DNA of 64,000 nucleotides from JBBPZK01 sp965219175 (GTDB taxonomy: Bacteria > Actinomycetota > Rubrobacteria > Rubrobacterales > Rubrobacteraceae), in the NCBI GenBank assembly GCA_965219175.1, contig CBDCNI010000001.1, positions 2,790,001 through 2,854,000 on the forward strand, read 5' to 3'. This document shows positions 16,180-25,300 of the stretch, in pieces. The first letter of the stretch is position 1. Every line of letters begins with the position of its first letter. Made by a program: the position numbers and the translations under genes. The notes under the pieces are model-generated. The model was given only the letters and a program-made list of their open reading frames with translations, was not told the origin of the DNA and searched no databases.

Positions 16180-16812
16180 TCACGCTAGTCCGTTCAGCAC
16201 AACGCCCAAGAGGTTTGTACCAGCTTCGAGCAGGTTGTCCGTGGCAATGCGGGCGACGCTCTTCGAGGTGCGGGCGCCGTGTACGACGAGCAGCACCCCA
16301 TCAAAACCCTCCGAGAGAGCGCGGGAAGCCAGTACCCGATCCGCCACCGGAGAGTCGAGTAAGACCGCCGCCCGTCCTTCCTCCAGTCCACGCACCGATT
16401 CGACGAACCTCTCCGAACTCAGGTGAGAGTTGGTGTCCGAAGGTACGGGGCCGGTCGTAACGGCCAGCAGGCCGGGTGAGACTTCGCGTCCGTAGTTCTC
16501 CAGGCTCTTGCCGGTTTCGAGTCCGCTGGTGAGCCCCACGAAGTTCGAGTCGCCGAGCATCCTGTGAAGGTGAGGACGGCCCAGGTTGCAGTCAACGACC
16601 GCCGACCGGTGTCCCATGTCCGCCAGCGCGGCGGCCAGACCCAGGCACACGCTGGTACGACCGGCCCCCCGCTCCGAAGCGGTGACGATTACGCTCTTGA
16701 CGCTTTCCAGGAGTAACAGGTTCTCGGCTAACTCTTCGTAGAAACGCCTCGTCGGAGAGTCGGCGTCCAGGAGCCGGCTCGCGTCGAAGTCCCTCACGAG
16801 ATCCGGGTTCAA
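16180..16812 (-). CDS. CpsD/BY-kinase-like P-loop ATPase with altered Walker A
   Basis: The 210-residue protein follows the CpsD/CapB layout: Walker A region ASERGAGRTSVCLGLA, Walker A' VVDCNLGRPHLHRML, Walker B AAVLLDSPVADRVLASR. Bacterial tyrosine kinases have GEGKS/T in Walker A; here the Lys is Arg. The A' motif lacks the second Asp, and no tyrosine-rich tail is present. It may therefore be a regulatory pseudo-kinase. It overlaps the Wzz-like gene by four bases, its usual partner. Confidence 0.7.
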   Translation of the reverse strand: MNPDLVRDFDASRLLDADSPTRRFYEELAENLLLLESVKSVIVTASERGAGRTSVCLGLAAALADMGHRSAVVDCNLGRPHLHRMLGDSNFVGLTSGLETGKSLENYGREVSPGLLAVTTGPVPSDTNSHLSSERFVESVRGLEEGRAAVLLDSPVADRVLASRALSEGFDGVLLVVHGARTSKSVARIATDNLLEAGTNLLGVVLNGLA

Positions 16813-17549
16813 GTTCGGACCTCCTCTCCGGCGACATCATACTCCGGTATCGCCCCGAGTACCGGTACCCTCAAGGTCATCTCCACGTCCCGCACATCCC
16901 GCCAACCACGGGTCCGGCTCTCCAGCAGCAAGGCGACGCCTGTCCCGAGCAGCAGACCCGAAAACAACGCGACCGTCGCCCGGAGCAGGACTCGCGGGCT
17001 CGATCTCCGATCCGGCGTCGTCGCTTTTTGCTTCACGCGCGCGTTCGCATTCAGCGTTCCTCCGGCGAGCCGATTCTGTCCCAGGTTCCCGACCTTTTCG
17101 ACGAAAAGAGACGCATAAGCGTTCGCGGACCTGGCCGCTTCCCCGGCGCTTGAGCCCGAGAACCGTACCTTGAGGCCCGTGCTACCTTCCTGGGAGACGG
17201 TCGGTTCTACATCCAGCCGCCGCCGGAAACTTTCGACGCCTTCTTTCCAACCGGCCTTCTCCACCACGTTCCGCATCAAGCCGCCCCCCGTTACGGTCCC
17301 TACTACGTTGTTTAGAAAGCTCTGGGGGTCGTAGCCGGGTCCGGGATCTTCCTGAGGGGTAATGTCCACTGCGGCCTCCGCCGTGTAGACCGGCTCCTGA
17401 AACAGGCTGACGATTACCGCGCAGAGCACCAGGGCAACCGTGATCCCCGCCACCAGCACACGCCACTCCCGGCAGACGTAGAGGACTTCGGAGGGAGCAG
17501 TGTAATCTTCTTCGGATTCTCGCGGTCCTTTCCGGCTAATAGATAGCAC
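16809..17549 (-). CDS. Wzz/CapA-like polysaccharide chain-length protein
   Basis: The 246-residue protein has a cytoplasmic N-terminus, a membrane segment at about residues 33-52, an extracellular region, and a second segment at about 190-210 followed by a cytoplasmic tail. That is the topology of Wzz/CapA co-polymerases, which control polymer length and activate the CpsD ATPase. It overlaps the TPR gene upstream by 14 bases and the ATPase gene downstream by four. Confidence 0.7.
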   Translation of the reverse strand: MLSISRKGPRESEEDYTAPSEVLYVCREWRVLVAGITVALVLCAVIVSLFQEPVYTAEAAVDITPQEDPGPGYDPQSFLNNVVGTVTGGGLMRNVVEKAGWKEGVESFRRRLDVEPTVSQEGSTGLKVRFSGSSAGEAARSANAYASLFVEKVGNLGQNRLAGGTLNANARVKQKATTPDRRSSPRVLLRATVALFSGLLLGTGVALLLESRTRGWRDVRDVEMTLRVPVLGAIPEYDVAGEEVRT

Positions 17550-18393
17550 TGCTCAAAACCGCTTGCCGGTAGCTCTCCGGGTCCGTGTTCAGAAGCTCCA
17601 GTATCGCCGGAGCCTGCTGAGAGTCACTGTTCGCCAGTATTGCACGCGCCTTGTCGTAGTTGCCCTGGACCACCAGAGCATCGGCGATGGCAAGGGACAT
17701 CGACCTCAGGAGGTCTTCCGTCTGCTGCTTCTGGGTCCCCTGCATCGTCTTCAGTTGGGCAAGAGTCTTGCGCCTGGCGAGCTTTATGGCCTGCTCACCC
17801 TTCACGGGATCTCCTGTGCGGACGTAGATCCTACCCAGGTCATACAACCCCTGTGTGCTGATACTCCCCTCTTGCCGAAGTTTTTCATATTGTTTTCTGG
17901 AACCTTTCAGGTCCCCTTGCCGTAGGAGCGCCTGAGCCAGCCCCTGCGTCCCAGAAGAAGCCTTCGGGTTGAGCTGGAGCATTTTCCGGTAGCTCGCCTC
18001 CGCCGCACCAAGCTCGTCGAGATTGTACAGCTGGAGGTTGCCGAGTAGAAGATACGTCGCATAATTGTCCGGCTCTCGATCTACGGCTTGCATCAAGGAT
18101 TTAGACGCCTGTTTGTACAGACCCTGCTGCTGCAATACATAAGACTCGGCTTCAAGCGGGTCCGGGCTAAAAGGATTCAGCCTCGCCGCCTTCTGCGCGC
18201 TATTCATAGCACTTTTCAAGTCTCCGGCCGCCGACTGCCGACTTTGCTGATTGAGGTAGTAGTACGAGAGGTCCAACGCCCCCGCCAGCAAGATCAAAGC
18301 CAGCAAGAGGAACCCGACGGAAATTTTGAAGGATACGCGACTCAAAGTTCGTTCACCGCACATGAGGATATCCACATCAGGGCGGAAATACAA
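17536..18393 (-). CDS. Membrane-anchored TPR protein of the polysaccharide operon
   Basis: The protein of up to 285 residues has one N-terminal membrane segment (VGFLLLALILLAGALDL) and then tetratricopeptide-like repeats across residues 60-260 (e.g. ATYLLLGNLQLYNLDELGAA). It probably acts as an external scaffold for polysaccharide assembly. The start is uncertain: TTG at 18393, an internal GTG, or ATG at 18363; none has a clear ribosome site. It is the first gene of the four-gene operon. Confidence 0.65.
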   Translation of the reverse strand: MYFRPDVDILMCGERTLSRVSFKISVGFLLLALILLAGALDLSYYYLNQQSRQSAAGDLKSAMNSAQKAARLNPFSPDPLEAESYVLQQQGLYKQASKSLMQAVDREPDNYATYLLLGNLQLYNLDELGAAEASYRKMLQLNPKASSGTQGLAQALLRQGDLKGSRKQYEKLRQEGSISTQGLYDLGRIYVRTGDPVKGEQAIKLARRKTLAQLKTMQGTQKQQTEDLLRSMSLAIADALVVQGNYDKARAILANSDSQQAPAILELLNTDPESYRQAVLSSAIY

Positions 18394-18421
18394 GCCAGAC
18401 CTAAAAGGACCCGGCAGGCAA

Positions 18422-18450
18422 GAAAAAAGGCGGGTCCCGAAGGACCCGCC
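18422..18450 (-). terminator. Rho-independent terminator of the LPDTG surface protein gene
   Basis: Nine-base arms (GGCGGGTCC/GGACCCGCC) close a TTCG tetraloop on the minus strand and run directly into six T's. It is 28 bases after the stop codon at 18478 and insulates the polysaccharide operon from the strongly promoted surface gene. Confidence 0.9.
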
Positions 18451-18477
18451 TCTGTGGTGCTGCGTTCGGTTACTTAA

Positions 18478-19185
18478 TTACCGAACGATCCTGCGAGCAA
18501 CGAGGCCACCGGCCACGAGCAGGGCGCCGGCACCCAGGGCGAGCAGCGAAGCGCCACCCGTATCCGGGAGAACCGAAACCGCGCCACCACTGGTGCCGGC
18601 GGAACCGGAAGCGGCGGAAGCAGCAGCCTCAGCGGTAGCCTGGCTGGCGCCAGCGGACTCAGCAGCCGCAACAGCGGAAGCCTGAGCCTCGGCAACGGAA
18701 GAACCGTTGGCGATAGCGGCGGCGAACGCCTCAGCGGTGGCAGAAGCCTGGGCCGAAGTAACGGCCGGAACCTGCTCGGTTATAACGGTCGTCGTACCAG
18801 TCGTGCCGTTGGTACCAGTCGTGCCGTTGGTGCCGTTGGTACCAGTCGTGCCGTTGGTGCCGTTAGTACCCGTGCCAACAACGCCACCAGAGTTGGTGCC
18901 ACCAGCACCGCCGCCAGCAATGTTGCAGTTGCTAGAACCGCTCTGGCTCTGGTCGTTGGTAGCGGAAGCATCAGTGGAGCCAACGTTAGCAGCCGCACCA
19001 GTCTGGTACTGGGTGTTCGGGCAGTTGTTGCTGTTGTACTGGGTGTTGGAGTTATTGCCGCTGTTGGTATTGGTGGTACCACCGTTGGAAACACCACCAA
19101 TGCTGACCCCAGACTGGGCCAACGCCGGGGCCGCAGCCACCAGCACCATGGCAAGCATCGCTGCCAGTAACATTACTTTCTTCAA
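18478..19185 (-). CDS. LPDTG-anchored low-complexity surface protein
   Basis: The 235-residue protein has a signal peptide (cleavage after APALA), an Asn/Ser/Thr-rich region with three cysteines, and GTNGTT-type repeats. An Ala/Ser-rich helix-prone region follows. The sorting signal has LPDTGG, a hydrophobic helix and the RRIVR tail. It should be covalently linked to the wall by a sortase not in this window. The start is a TTG at 19185 with AAGGAGG at seven bases. It has its own TTGACA promoter and a strong terminator, so it is probably an abundant protein. Confidence 0.8.
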   Translation of the reverse strand: MKKVMLLAAMLAMVLVAAAPALAQSGVSIGGVSNGGTTNTNSGNNSNTQYNSNNCPNTQYQTGAAANVGSTDASATNDQSQSGSSNCNIAGGGAGGTNSGGVVGTGTNGTNGTTGTNGTNGTTGTNGTTGTTTVITEQVPAVTSAQASATAEAFAAAIANGSSVAEAQASAVAAAESAGASQATAEAAASAASGSAGTSGGAVSVLPDTGGASLLALGAGALLVAGGLVARRIVR

Positions 19186-19226
19186 ATTACTTCCTCCTTC
19201 TTGAGGCTTTTCCTATGACAACGGGT

Positions 19227-19255
19227 ATTCTTCCATCTCCAACTACGATTGTCAA
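19227..19255 (-). promoter_or_regulatory. Promoter of the LPDTG surface protein gene
   Basis: A perfect TTGACA -35 box on the minus strand is followed after 17 bases by AAGAAT. Transcription would start near 19220, giving a leader of about 35 bases. Further upstream the DNA is unusually AT-rich (19255-19300), as at UP elements. Confidence 0.6.
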
Positions 19256-19379
19256 CACTATTTACCTTATTTTTTACTCTTTTCTTAAATTTTCTTAACA
19301 TTGCGTGGCCGCACGGCGCGCTCTCCCTGGAGAGACACCCTTCTCCAGCCGCGATTGACAGGGTTTCCTGATGTCCGGC

Positions 19380-19943
19380 CTAGCGGCGGGTTCCGAAGTC
19401 GGCGGTGTACATGGTGGCTCCACGATATCCTCTGAATGTCCCGCTGTAGGTGCCTATACCGATCTCGTGGAACTTGCCGTTGAGGATGTTGTGGCGATGT
19501 TCGGAGCTGTGCATCCAACCGTTGAAGATGGGACCGGGAGCACCTCTGCGGCCGGAGCCCCAGGCTATATTCTCTCCAATGGTGTAGTAACGGTAGCCGT
19601 TCATAGTGTAGCCGTAGTGCTTCAGACGCTGCGCGAAGCTGCCGCCCCCCTTTGTGTTATGGGTGAAGTAGTCGCGACGGATCATATCCCTGGAGTGGGC
19701 GCGGGCTGCTCTCTCTAGCCTAGGATTCACGCAGAAGGGCCTCAGGTTGTGGTTGCGGCGGACCTGGTTGTGTAGCTGGAAGGAACGTTTCTCCTGGGCG
19801 TTCAGGAAGATCTTACCGCCGCCGCACTTGGGCGCGTATCCCCCGGAAGCAGCACTCGAAACCGCCGGGCTGGCGACCAACGCGCCGAACGCTGTTGTGG
19901 TCGCCAGCAATACGGAAGCGAGTATGACCTTAAGGTGTTTCAT
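19380..19943 (-). CDS. Secreted CAP (SCP/PR1) domain protein
   Basis: The protein is about 187 residues, with a signal peptide (MKHLKVILASVLL to about residue 32) and a CAP domain. The domain has HNQVRRNHNLRPF, RAARAHSRDM, YFTHNT, GENIAWG and W-x5-HRHNILN. Histidines and glutamates of the CAP cavity are kept. Secreted bacterial CAP proteins are thought to act at the cell wall or on lipids, with no single known reaction. The ATG at 19943 is preferred; a GTG two codons upstream is closer to AGGAAAGG. A CTCTCC/GGAGAG hairpin lies downstream near 19321. Confidence 0.85.
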   Translation of the reverse strand: MKHLKVILASVLLATTTAFGALVASPAVSSAASGGYAPKCGGGKIFLNAQEKRSFQLHNQVRRNHNLRPFCVNPRLERAARAHSRDMIRRDYFTHNTKGGGSFAQRLKHYGYTMNGYRYYTIGENIAWGSGRRGAPGPIFNGWMHSSEHRHNILNGKFHEIGIGTYSGTFRGYRGATMYTADFGTRR

Positions 19944-20021
19944 CAACACAATCCTTTCCTCGATGTTAGCTTTTCATTGCTTGTCATGCGAGAGAGTTAT
20001 AGGTACGAAGAGGATAAAATT

Positions 20022-21116
20022 TTAGCGTTGGGCGTCGGTTTTCGAGGAGTTTTTGGCGAAGGCTTCGTAGGTATCGAGTGAGACTTTGCGGATGGTGGTG
20101 CGGGCTGTTTCTTCTGTGGCTCCGCTGGACATTACGACTATGTAGTAGGTTTTTTCTTTGCCCCGGCGGTCTTTGTAGAAGACTATTCCGGCGTCGCTGA
20201 AGGTATCTCCGTAGGTGCCGATCTTGTGGGCTATCTTTGTTCCGTGAGGGAGAGGATAGGGTAGGCGGTCCTCGTAGGCTGTGTCGGTCATGAAGCCGAG
20301 CATCTCATCGGAGAGTTTGGGGCTGGTGAATTCTTTGGAGTTTGCGGCTTTCAGTGAGAGCAGGGTGTCTTCCGGGGTCATCACGTAGCTGCCGTAGTCG
20401 GCGTCTCTGTCGCCGAGCGCAGTGAGGGTGGCGTTGATCCGGGTGTGGTCTAGGATGCGTTCGAGCATCACCCAGGCGGTGTTGTCGCTGTATTTGATCA
20501 GGTACTTCGCGCATTGGCGAATGGTCATCGTGGAACCGACCGGGAAGTTCTGGAGGACGCCGCTACCATAATCTTGCACGTCAGTCGGAAGGATGGAGAT
20601 CCCGGCGTCAAGGTCCAGTTCTCCCCGCGACGCCTCTCTATATAGGGTCAGCAACACCGGCAGCTTGGCGAGGCTCGCCGCCGTAAAATACTCGTCTTGG
20701 TTCAATCCGACGCTCTTCTTCGAGGTGGGATCGTAGACCACGACGCCGTAGAAACCGGGATACTCCCGAGTATCTTCCACCAGACGAGAGCGCAAGGCTT
20801 CCGCGTCGAACCCGTCGCCGGAGCCCCCAAAAGCCCGGTGTTTATTCCGCCGTCCGGAGTTTGGCTCGGCTTGTGGCTTGTCGGTCTGTTTGGCGGCGAA
20901 GGAAGCTGGGCTCTTTTCAGCGACAGAAGAGTGCGGACGGGCGGTATTTTGGGACGACTCGGGGTGAATCTTCGAGGAGAGGATAAGAGAGGAGAGAGAA
21001 ACGAGGGATAGAGAGACTACAGATACCAGGAGGAAGCGGGTGCGTTTTCTGTTTCTGGCGTGCCTGCGAAAAGCGCGGCGTTCTGGTGCTTCCGAAGGTT
21101 TTCGGTCTCTCGGCAT
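20022..21116 (-). CDS. Membrane-anchored class A beta-lactamase-like serine hydrolase
   Basis: The 364-residue protein has an N-terminal membrane segment (residues 28-48), a low-complexity spacer and a penicillin-binding fold. The catalytic Ser-Lys is in AASLAKLPV, SDN is in KYSDNTAW, and KIG replaces KTG in AHKIGTY. With KTG altered it is more likely a cell-wall hydrolase or binding protein than a true beta-lactamase. Classes of this type are common in Gram-positive genomes. It is transcribed alone. Confidence 0.75.
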   Translation of the reverse strand: MPRDRKPSEAPERRAFRRHARNRKRTRFLLVSVVSLSLVSLSSLILSSKIHPESSQNTARPHSSVAEKSPASFAAKQTDKPQAEPNSGRRNKHRAFGGSGDGFDAEALRSRLVEDTREYPGFYGVVVYDPTSKKSVGLNQDEYFTAASLAKLPVLLTLYREASRGELDLDAGISILPTDVQDYGSGVLQNFPVGSTMTIRQCAKYLIKYSDNTAWVMLERILDHTRINATLTALGDRDADYGSYVMTPEDTLLSLKAANSKEFTSPKLSDEMLGFMTDTAYEDRLPYPLPHGTKIAHKIGTYGDTFSDAGIVFYKDRRGKEKTYYIVVMSSGATEETARTTIRKVSLDTYEAFAKNSSKTDAQR

Positions 21117-21167
21117 GGTTTTCGCGATCCCCCCTGGCTCGCGCCGTGCTTACGGTCTGTAGAGACC

Positions 21168-21224
21168 GCTGGAACTACTTGTTTATTGACCGTATAAAGG
21201 TAACGATAAAGACGGCGGAGATCA
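21168..21224. repeat. 57-bp direct repeat, copy A
   Basis: This stretch matches 25975-26031 at 52 of 57 positions in the same orientation. Copy B is the 3' end of the gene at 25982. The two copies bracket the EAL and GGDEF genes. Confidence 0.85.
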
Positions 21225-21237
21225 ACCTCAAGAAGCC
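21175..21237 (-). pseudogene. 3' remnant of a paralogue of the gene at 25982
   Basis: Read on the minus strand, this encodes a tail ending LISAVFIVTFIRSINK followed by TAG. The last 16 residues are the same as the end of the membrane protein at 25982-26719. The rest of that protein is absent; the EAL gene lies immediately upstream instead. It is therefore a fossil left by duplication and recombination. Confidence 0.7.
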
Positions 21238-21253
21238 GGGTGGAAACAAGATT

Positions 21254-22180
21254 TCAACGGAGTCTGTTTTCCATGAGGGCTATGGCCTCTTCATCCGGCA
21301 GCGGTCGAGAGAAACAATAGCCCTGGATCATGTCGCACCCCACCTCTCTAAGCTGCTCCAACTGATAGGTACTCTCCACACCCTCGGCGACGACCGCCAT
21401 CTTCTGGCCGTGGGCGAGGTCTATGATCCCGGAGATGAGTTTCTCGTCGGCGGAGACATCCTGTTCAGGGCTTTTCTGTGGGAGGTTGCCGACAAACGAG
21501 CGGTCTATCTTGACGATGTCCACGGGAAAACGGCTCAGGTAAGAGAGCGAAGAATAGCCGGTACCGAAATCGTCCACGGCCAGGCGAACCCCGTGCGCCC
21601 TTATACTAGCGAGAGCGTCGCTGATGGACTCTGCGCCGTCCACGAGAACGCCCTCGGTTATCTCCAGGATCAGGGAGCGCGGGTCGAGCCCGGTCTCTCC
21701 GAGCGTAGCCTCGATCTCGCCGAAAAGTCCCAGATGTTCCAGTTGCTTGGCCGAGAGATTGACGCTTACCGTCACGGTCGACTCCGAGGGGCGCCTCTCC
21801 TGCCACACCTTCGCCCATCTACAAGCCTCCCTTAGCACCCGCTCCCCGATTGGTACTATGAGGCCGCTCTGCTCGGCGTGCGCGATGAATTGTCCGGGCG
21901 GCAAGAGGCCCCGCTGCGGATGCTTCCATCGCACGAGAGCCTCGACGCCGACTATCGTGTTTGTTTGCAGAGAGAGCAAGGGCTGGTAGTAGAGAACGAA
22001 CTCTTCATACTCCGTAGCCTTGCGCAAGTCCGTATCCAGGGTGATTCGCCATTCCGCCGCTTCGCGCATCGCCTCGTCGAAAATCACGTAACGAGAATGG
22101 CCTCCCGCCTTCGCTGCTTGCAGGGCCGTGTCAGCGTCGCGCAGCAGATCCTCCGTGTCTTCCGGGATCTTGTTCGCCAC
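21254..22180 (-). CDS. EAL-domain cyclic-di-GMP phosphodiesterase with clipped GGDEF domain
   Basis: The EAL domain appears catalytically complete: EALVRW, VNLSAKQL, LEITEGVL, VDDFGTGYSSL, DIVKIDRSF, AVVAEGVE and MIQGYCFSRP. It should cleave cyclic di-GMP. The 40 residues before it (LLRDADTALQAAKAGGHSRY) are the last helix of a GGDEF domain. The rest of that domain is missing; the same frame reaches a TGA 23 codons further up. The assumed start is a GTG at 22180 with no clear ribosome site. Translation coupled to the GGDEF gene 145 bases upstream is possible. Confidence 0.75.
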   Translation of the reverse strand: MANKIPEDTEDLLRDADTALQAAKAGGHSRYVIFDEAMREAAEWRITLDTDLRKATEYEEFVLYYQPLLSLQTNTIVGVEALVRWKHPQRGLLPPGQFIAHAEQSGLIVPIGERVLREACRWAKVWQERRPSESTVTVSVNLSAKQLEHLGLFGEIEATLGETGLDPRSLILEITEGVLVDGAESISDALASIRAHGVRLAVDDFGTGYSSLSYLSRFPVDIVKIDRSFVGNLPQKSPEQDVSADEKLISGIIDLAHGQKMAVVAEGVESTYQLEQLREVGCDMIQGYCFSRPLPDEEAIALMENRLR

Positions 22181-22325
22181 GACAACGCCGGCGCTCGAAG
22201 TAGAATAGTATGAGCCAGCCGATCAGGTAGACAGAGACGATGATCGCTGGACGTCGCAGGCCGGCAAGTTTACCTGCGCGTTGTTGCGGCGATACTCCTT
22301 CCCGAAGATTTCCCACTGGCTGCTT

Positions 22326-25300
22326 CTAGCCCGTGTTCTCCGTCAGCTCCACAATTTCGTAGAGTGCGCCACCGCGTTTCTTGGCGCGGTACATAGCAGC
22401 ATCGGCCTCGCGCAACAGCTCGTCTAGGGACCTCCCAGACTCGCCCGGCTCGCTCACGGCGATACCGATGCTGGTGCTGAGGTATACCATCGAGGGATTT
22501 CCTGGACTCGTGGTGGACCCGTCGTTGGTAGAGGTTATAGAGAAAGGGGCTTCCACGGATGTCTTGAGCCTCTCGGCTATCCGCACGGCTTCGGCACTGT
22601 CTGGCACTCCGGCAAGCAGAACACAGAACTCGTCGCCCCCGAGCCGAGCCACCGTATCCTGGGGCCTTATGACGTTCCGGAGACGTCCGGCCACCGCACA
22701 CAGGAGCTCGTCACCAGCGGCGTGACCGAAGGAGTCGTTGACCTCCTTGAAACCGTCGAGATCCAGGAAGAGAACCGCCACGTAACGCGCTGCATCCCGG
22801 CGGCTGCCCGTAAGGTTGCTCGTAGAACCGCCCACCGGACGTCCGGCGACACGTTCGAAGCGGGTTTGGAGCGAGCTTCGGTTCGGGAGCCCTGTCAAGG
22901 GGTCGTGGCGAGCCTGGTACGAAAGCTGCTCTTCGAGGTTCTTGCGCTCGGTTATGTCCTGAAAGTGGGAGACGAAATGTAAAGGCTTGTCCTCCGAGTC
23001 TCGTACCAGCGAGACGTCGGAGATAGCCCACACTACGCCACCATCTTTTTTTAGATAGCGTTTCTCGAGGCGGGTGTTTTCATTTTCCCCACTCTCGAGT
23101 ACCCGCTTGGCTCGTCCCCGACTTCTCACCTGATCTTCGGGGTGGGTAATATCGAAGGACCTTTTCCCTACAAGCTCTTCTTCAGAATAGCCGAGCATCT
23201 CGCAGAAAGCGCGGTTGACCCGAAAGTAGCGATTGTCTAGGCTAACCAGCGCCACGCCGGTTGAGGCGTTCTCGAAAGCGCCGCGGAAGCGCTCTTCACT
23301 TTCTCTCAGGACTTCTTGGGTGCGCCTACGTTCCGTTATGTCCCGGACAGAGGCTAGCACCAGCCTTTTCCCACCGTAATCCACGGAGCCCACCCGCACT
23401 TCCACCGGGACGATCGTGCCGTCTTTTCGAACGTTATCCTCCTCGTGTCCCTGGGAGAATTCGCCAGTCTCTCCGTCCACGACACACTGCCAGAGCGTGC
23501 CGCCTTCTTCTTCTTCTTTGAGAGCACGCTCTTCTTCGGTAAGTACGTTGCGCGAGATATCCGCAACGGATAAAGAGAGCAACTCCTCCCGAGAGTAACC
23601 CAACAACGCACACGCCTGAGAGTTGCAGTCGACGAAGTTTCCCTCTTGGTCGTGGACGTACATAGCGTCCACGGATTGCTCGAAAAGCTGCCGGAAGCGC
23701 TGTTCGCTCTCCTGCAGCGCCCTCTCAGTTTCCTTGCGTTCGGTAATGTCGTTGAGGGTGCCGGACGTACCGGTCAGGGCTCCATTGTGGAAGTGCTCCC
23801 GAAATTTGATCTCGATGTCGCGCGGGCTGCCGTCCTTGGCCCGGAAACTGGCCTCGTAAGCGGAGTAATCACCTTCATGCTCGCCCATCTTCTCGAAGTC
23901 TTCCAGGTTGCGCTGAAGGTCATCCGGGTGAATAAACTCCAGGTAGCTCTTCCCGACGCTCTCCTCCACGGTGAAACCGGTGACCTCCTCCCAGGCGGGG
24001 TTGAGGAATGTATAGCAGCCTTCGGCGTCGGTCTGGAAGACAACCTCCCTTACACTGCCGACCACCGAGCTATATCTCTCCTCGCTCTCCCTGAGCCTCG
24101 CCTCAGTGTGCTTTAGTTCTGTGATGTCGAACATGATGCCGTGCCAAACTTCGGTTCCGTCCTCCTCTACCTGCACGATCCTGCCGTCTTCGCGCAGCCA
24201 GACGGCGCGGCCGTCTCTGGCGATCATCCGAAACTCTTCCCGAAACACGTCGCCGGTCTGTCCGGTACGAACGTCTTCGGTGATGATGCGTCCGCGGTCC
24301 TCGGGGTGGAGGATCGACCTCCAAAGTTTCGGCTCTCCGGTGTACTCTCGCGGTGAGTAGCCCAGTATCGTCTCCACCTGTGGACTTACGTAACTGATAA
24401 CGCTTGGTTCACCGGGCTTCTGCGAAGAAATGTAGGTCACCGCAGGAACCTCTTCGACGAGGGTACGGTAGCGCTCCTCTGCCGCTTCGAGCCTCTCCTC
24501 GGACTCTTTGCGCTTGGTTATGTCCACGAAGTAGCCCTGCCAGAACTTCGGGGTTCCCTCTTCGTCACGGATGAGGACCGCCTCGTCCCGGATCCAGACC
24601 GCGCGCCCGTCCTTGCGGATCATGCGGTACTCGATCTTGAACGGTTCACCGGTCTCGTTGGTGTGGTCGTTCTCGGCCAAAACCCGCTCCCGGTCTTCTG
24701 GATGCAGGATGTTCTGCCAGAAGTACGGGTCGGAGAGGAACTCTTCCGGCTCGTAGCCCAACACCTCGCGCACGAACGGGCTCCGGTAGAGTACGGAGTT
24801 GGCCTCGTCCACGTCGTCTATGTAGACGACGGCCGGTACGTTCTCAACCAGCGCCCGGTAGCGTTCCTCCGCCTCTTTAAGCTGCTCCTCAGCCTTCTTA
24901 CGTTTGGTGATATCCCGGGAGTTGATCACGACCCCGCACACGGCCGGATCGTCGATGAGGTTGTTCGCCACCCCCTCCATGTAGCGCCAGGAGCCATCCT
25001 TATGACGGAAACGGGCCTCGACCAACCCATGGACCTCGGTATCCTCCAGGCCTCTACCTATCTCCCTCATCACCACTTCGATGTCTTCGGGATGGATGTA
25101 GTCGAGGATGTTCTCGCCCACCAGTTCTTGCGGCTCGTAGCCCAACACACTCTCTACAGCCGGGCTCTCGTAGCGGATAGCGCCGTCGGGCTCCAGGATC
25201 GTGATGATGTCCGAGGCGTACTGCACCAGGATCGTACGCAGCCGATCTTCGCTCTTTTTGAGCGCTTGTTGCTGGCGGCGGCGCTCGGTTATATCACGCT

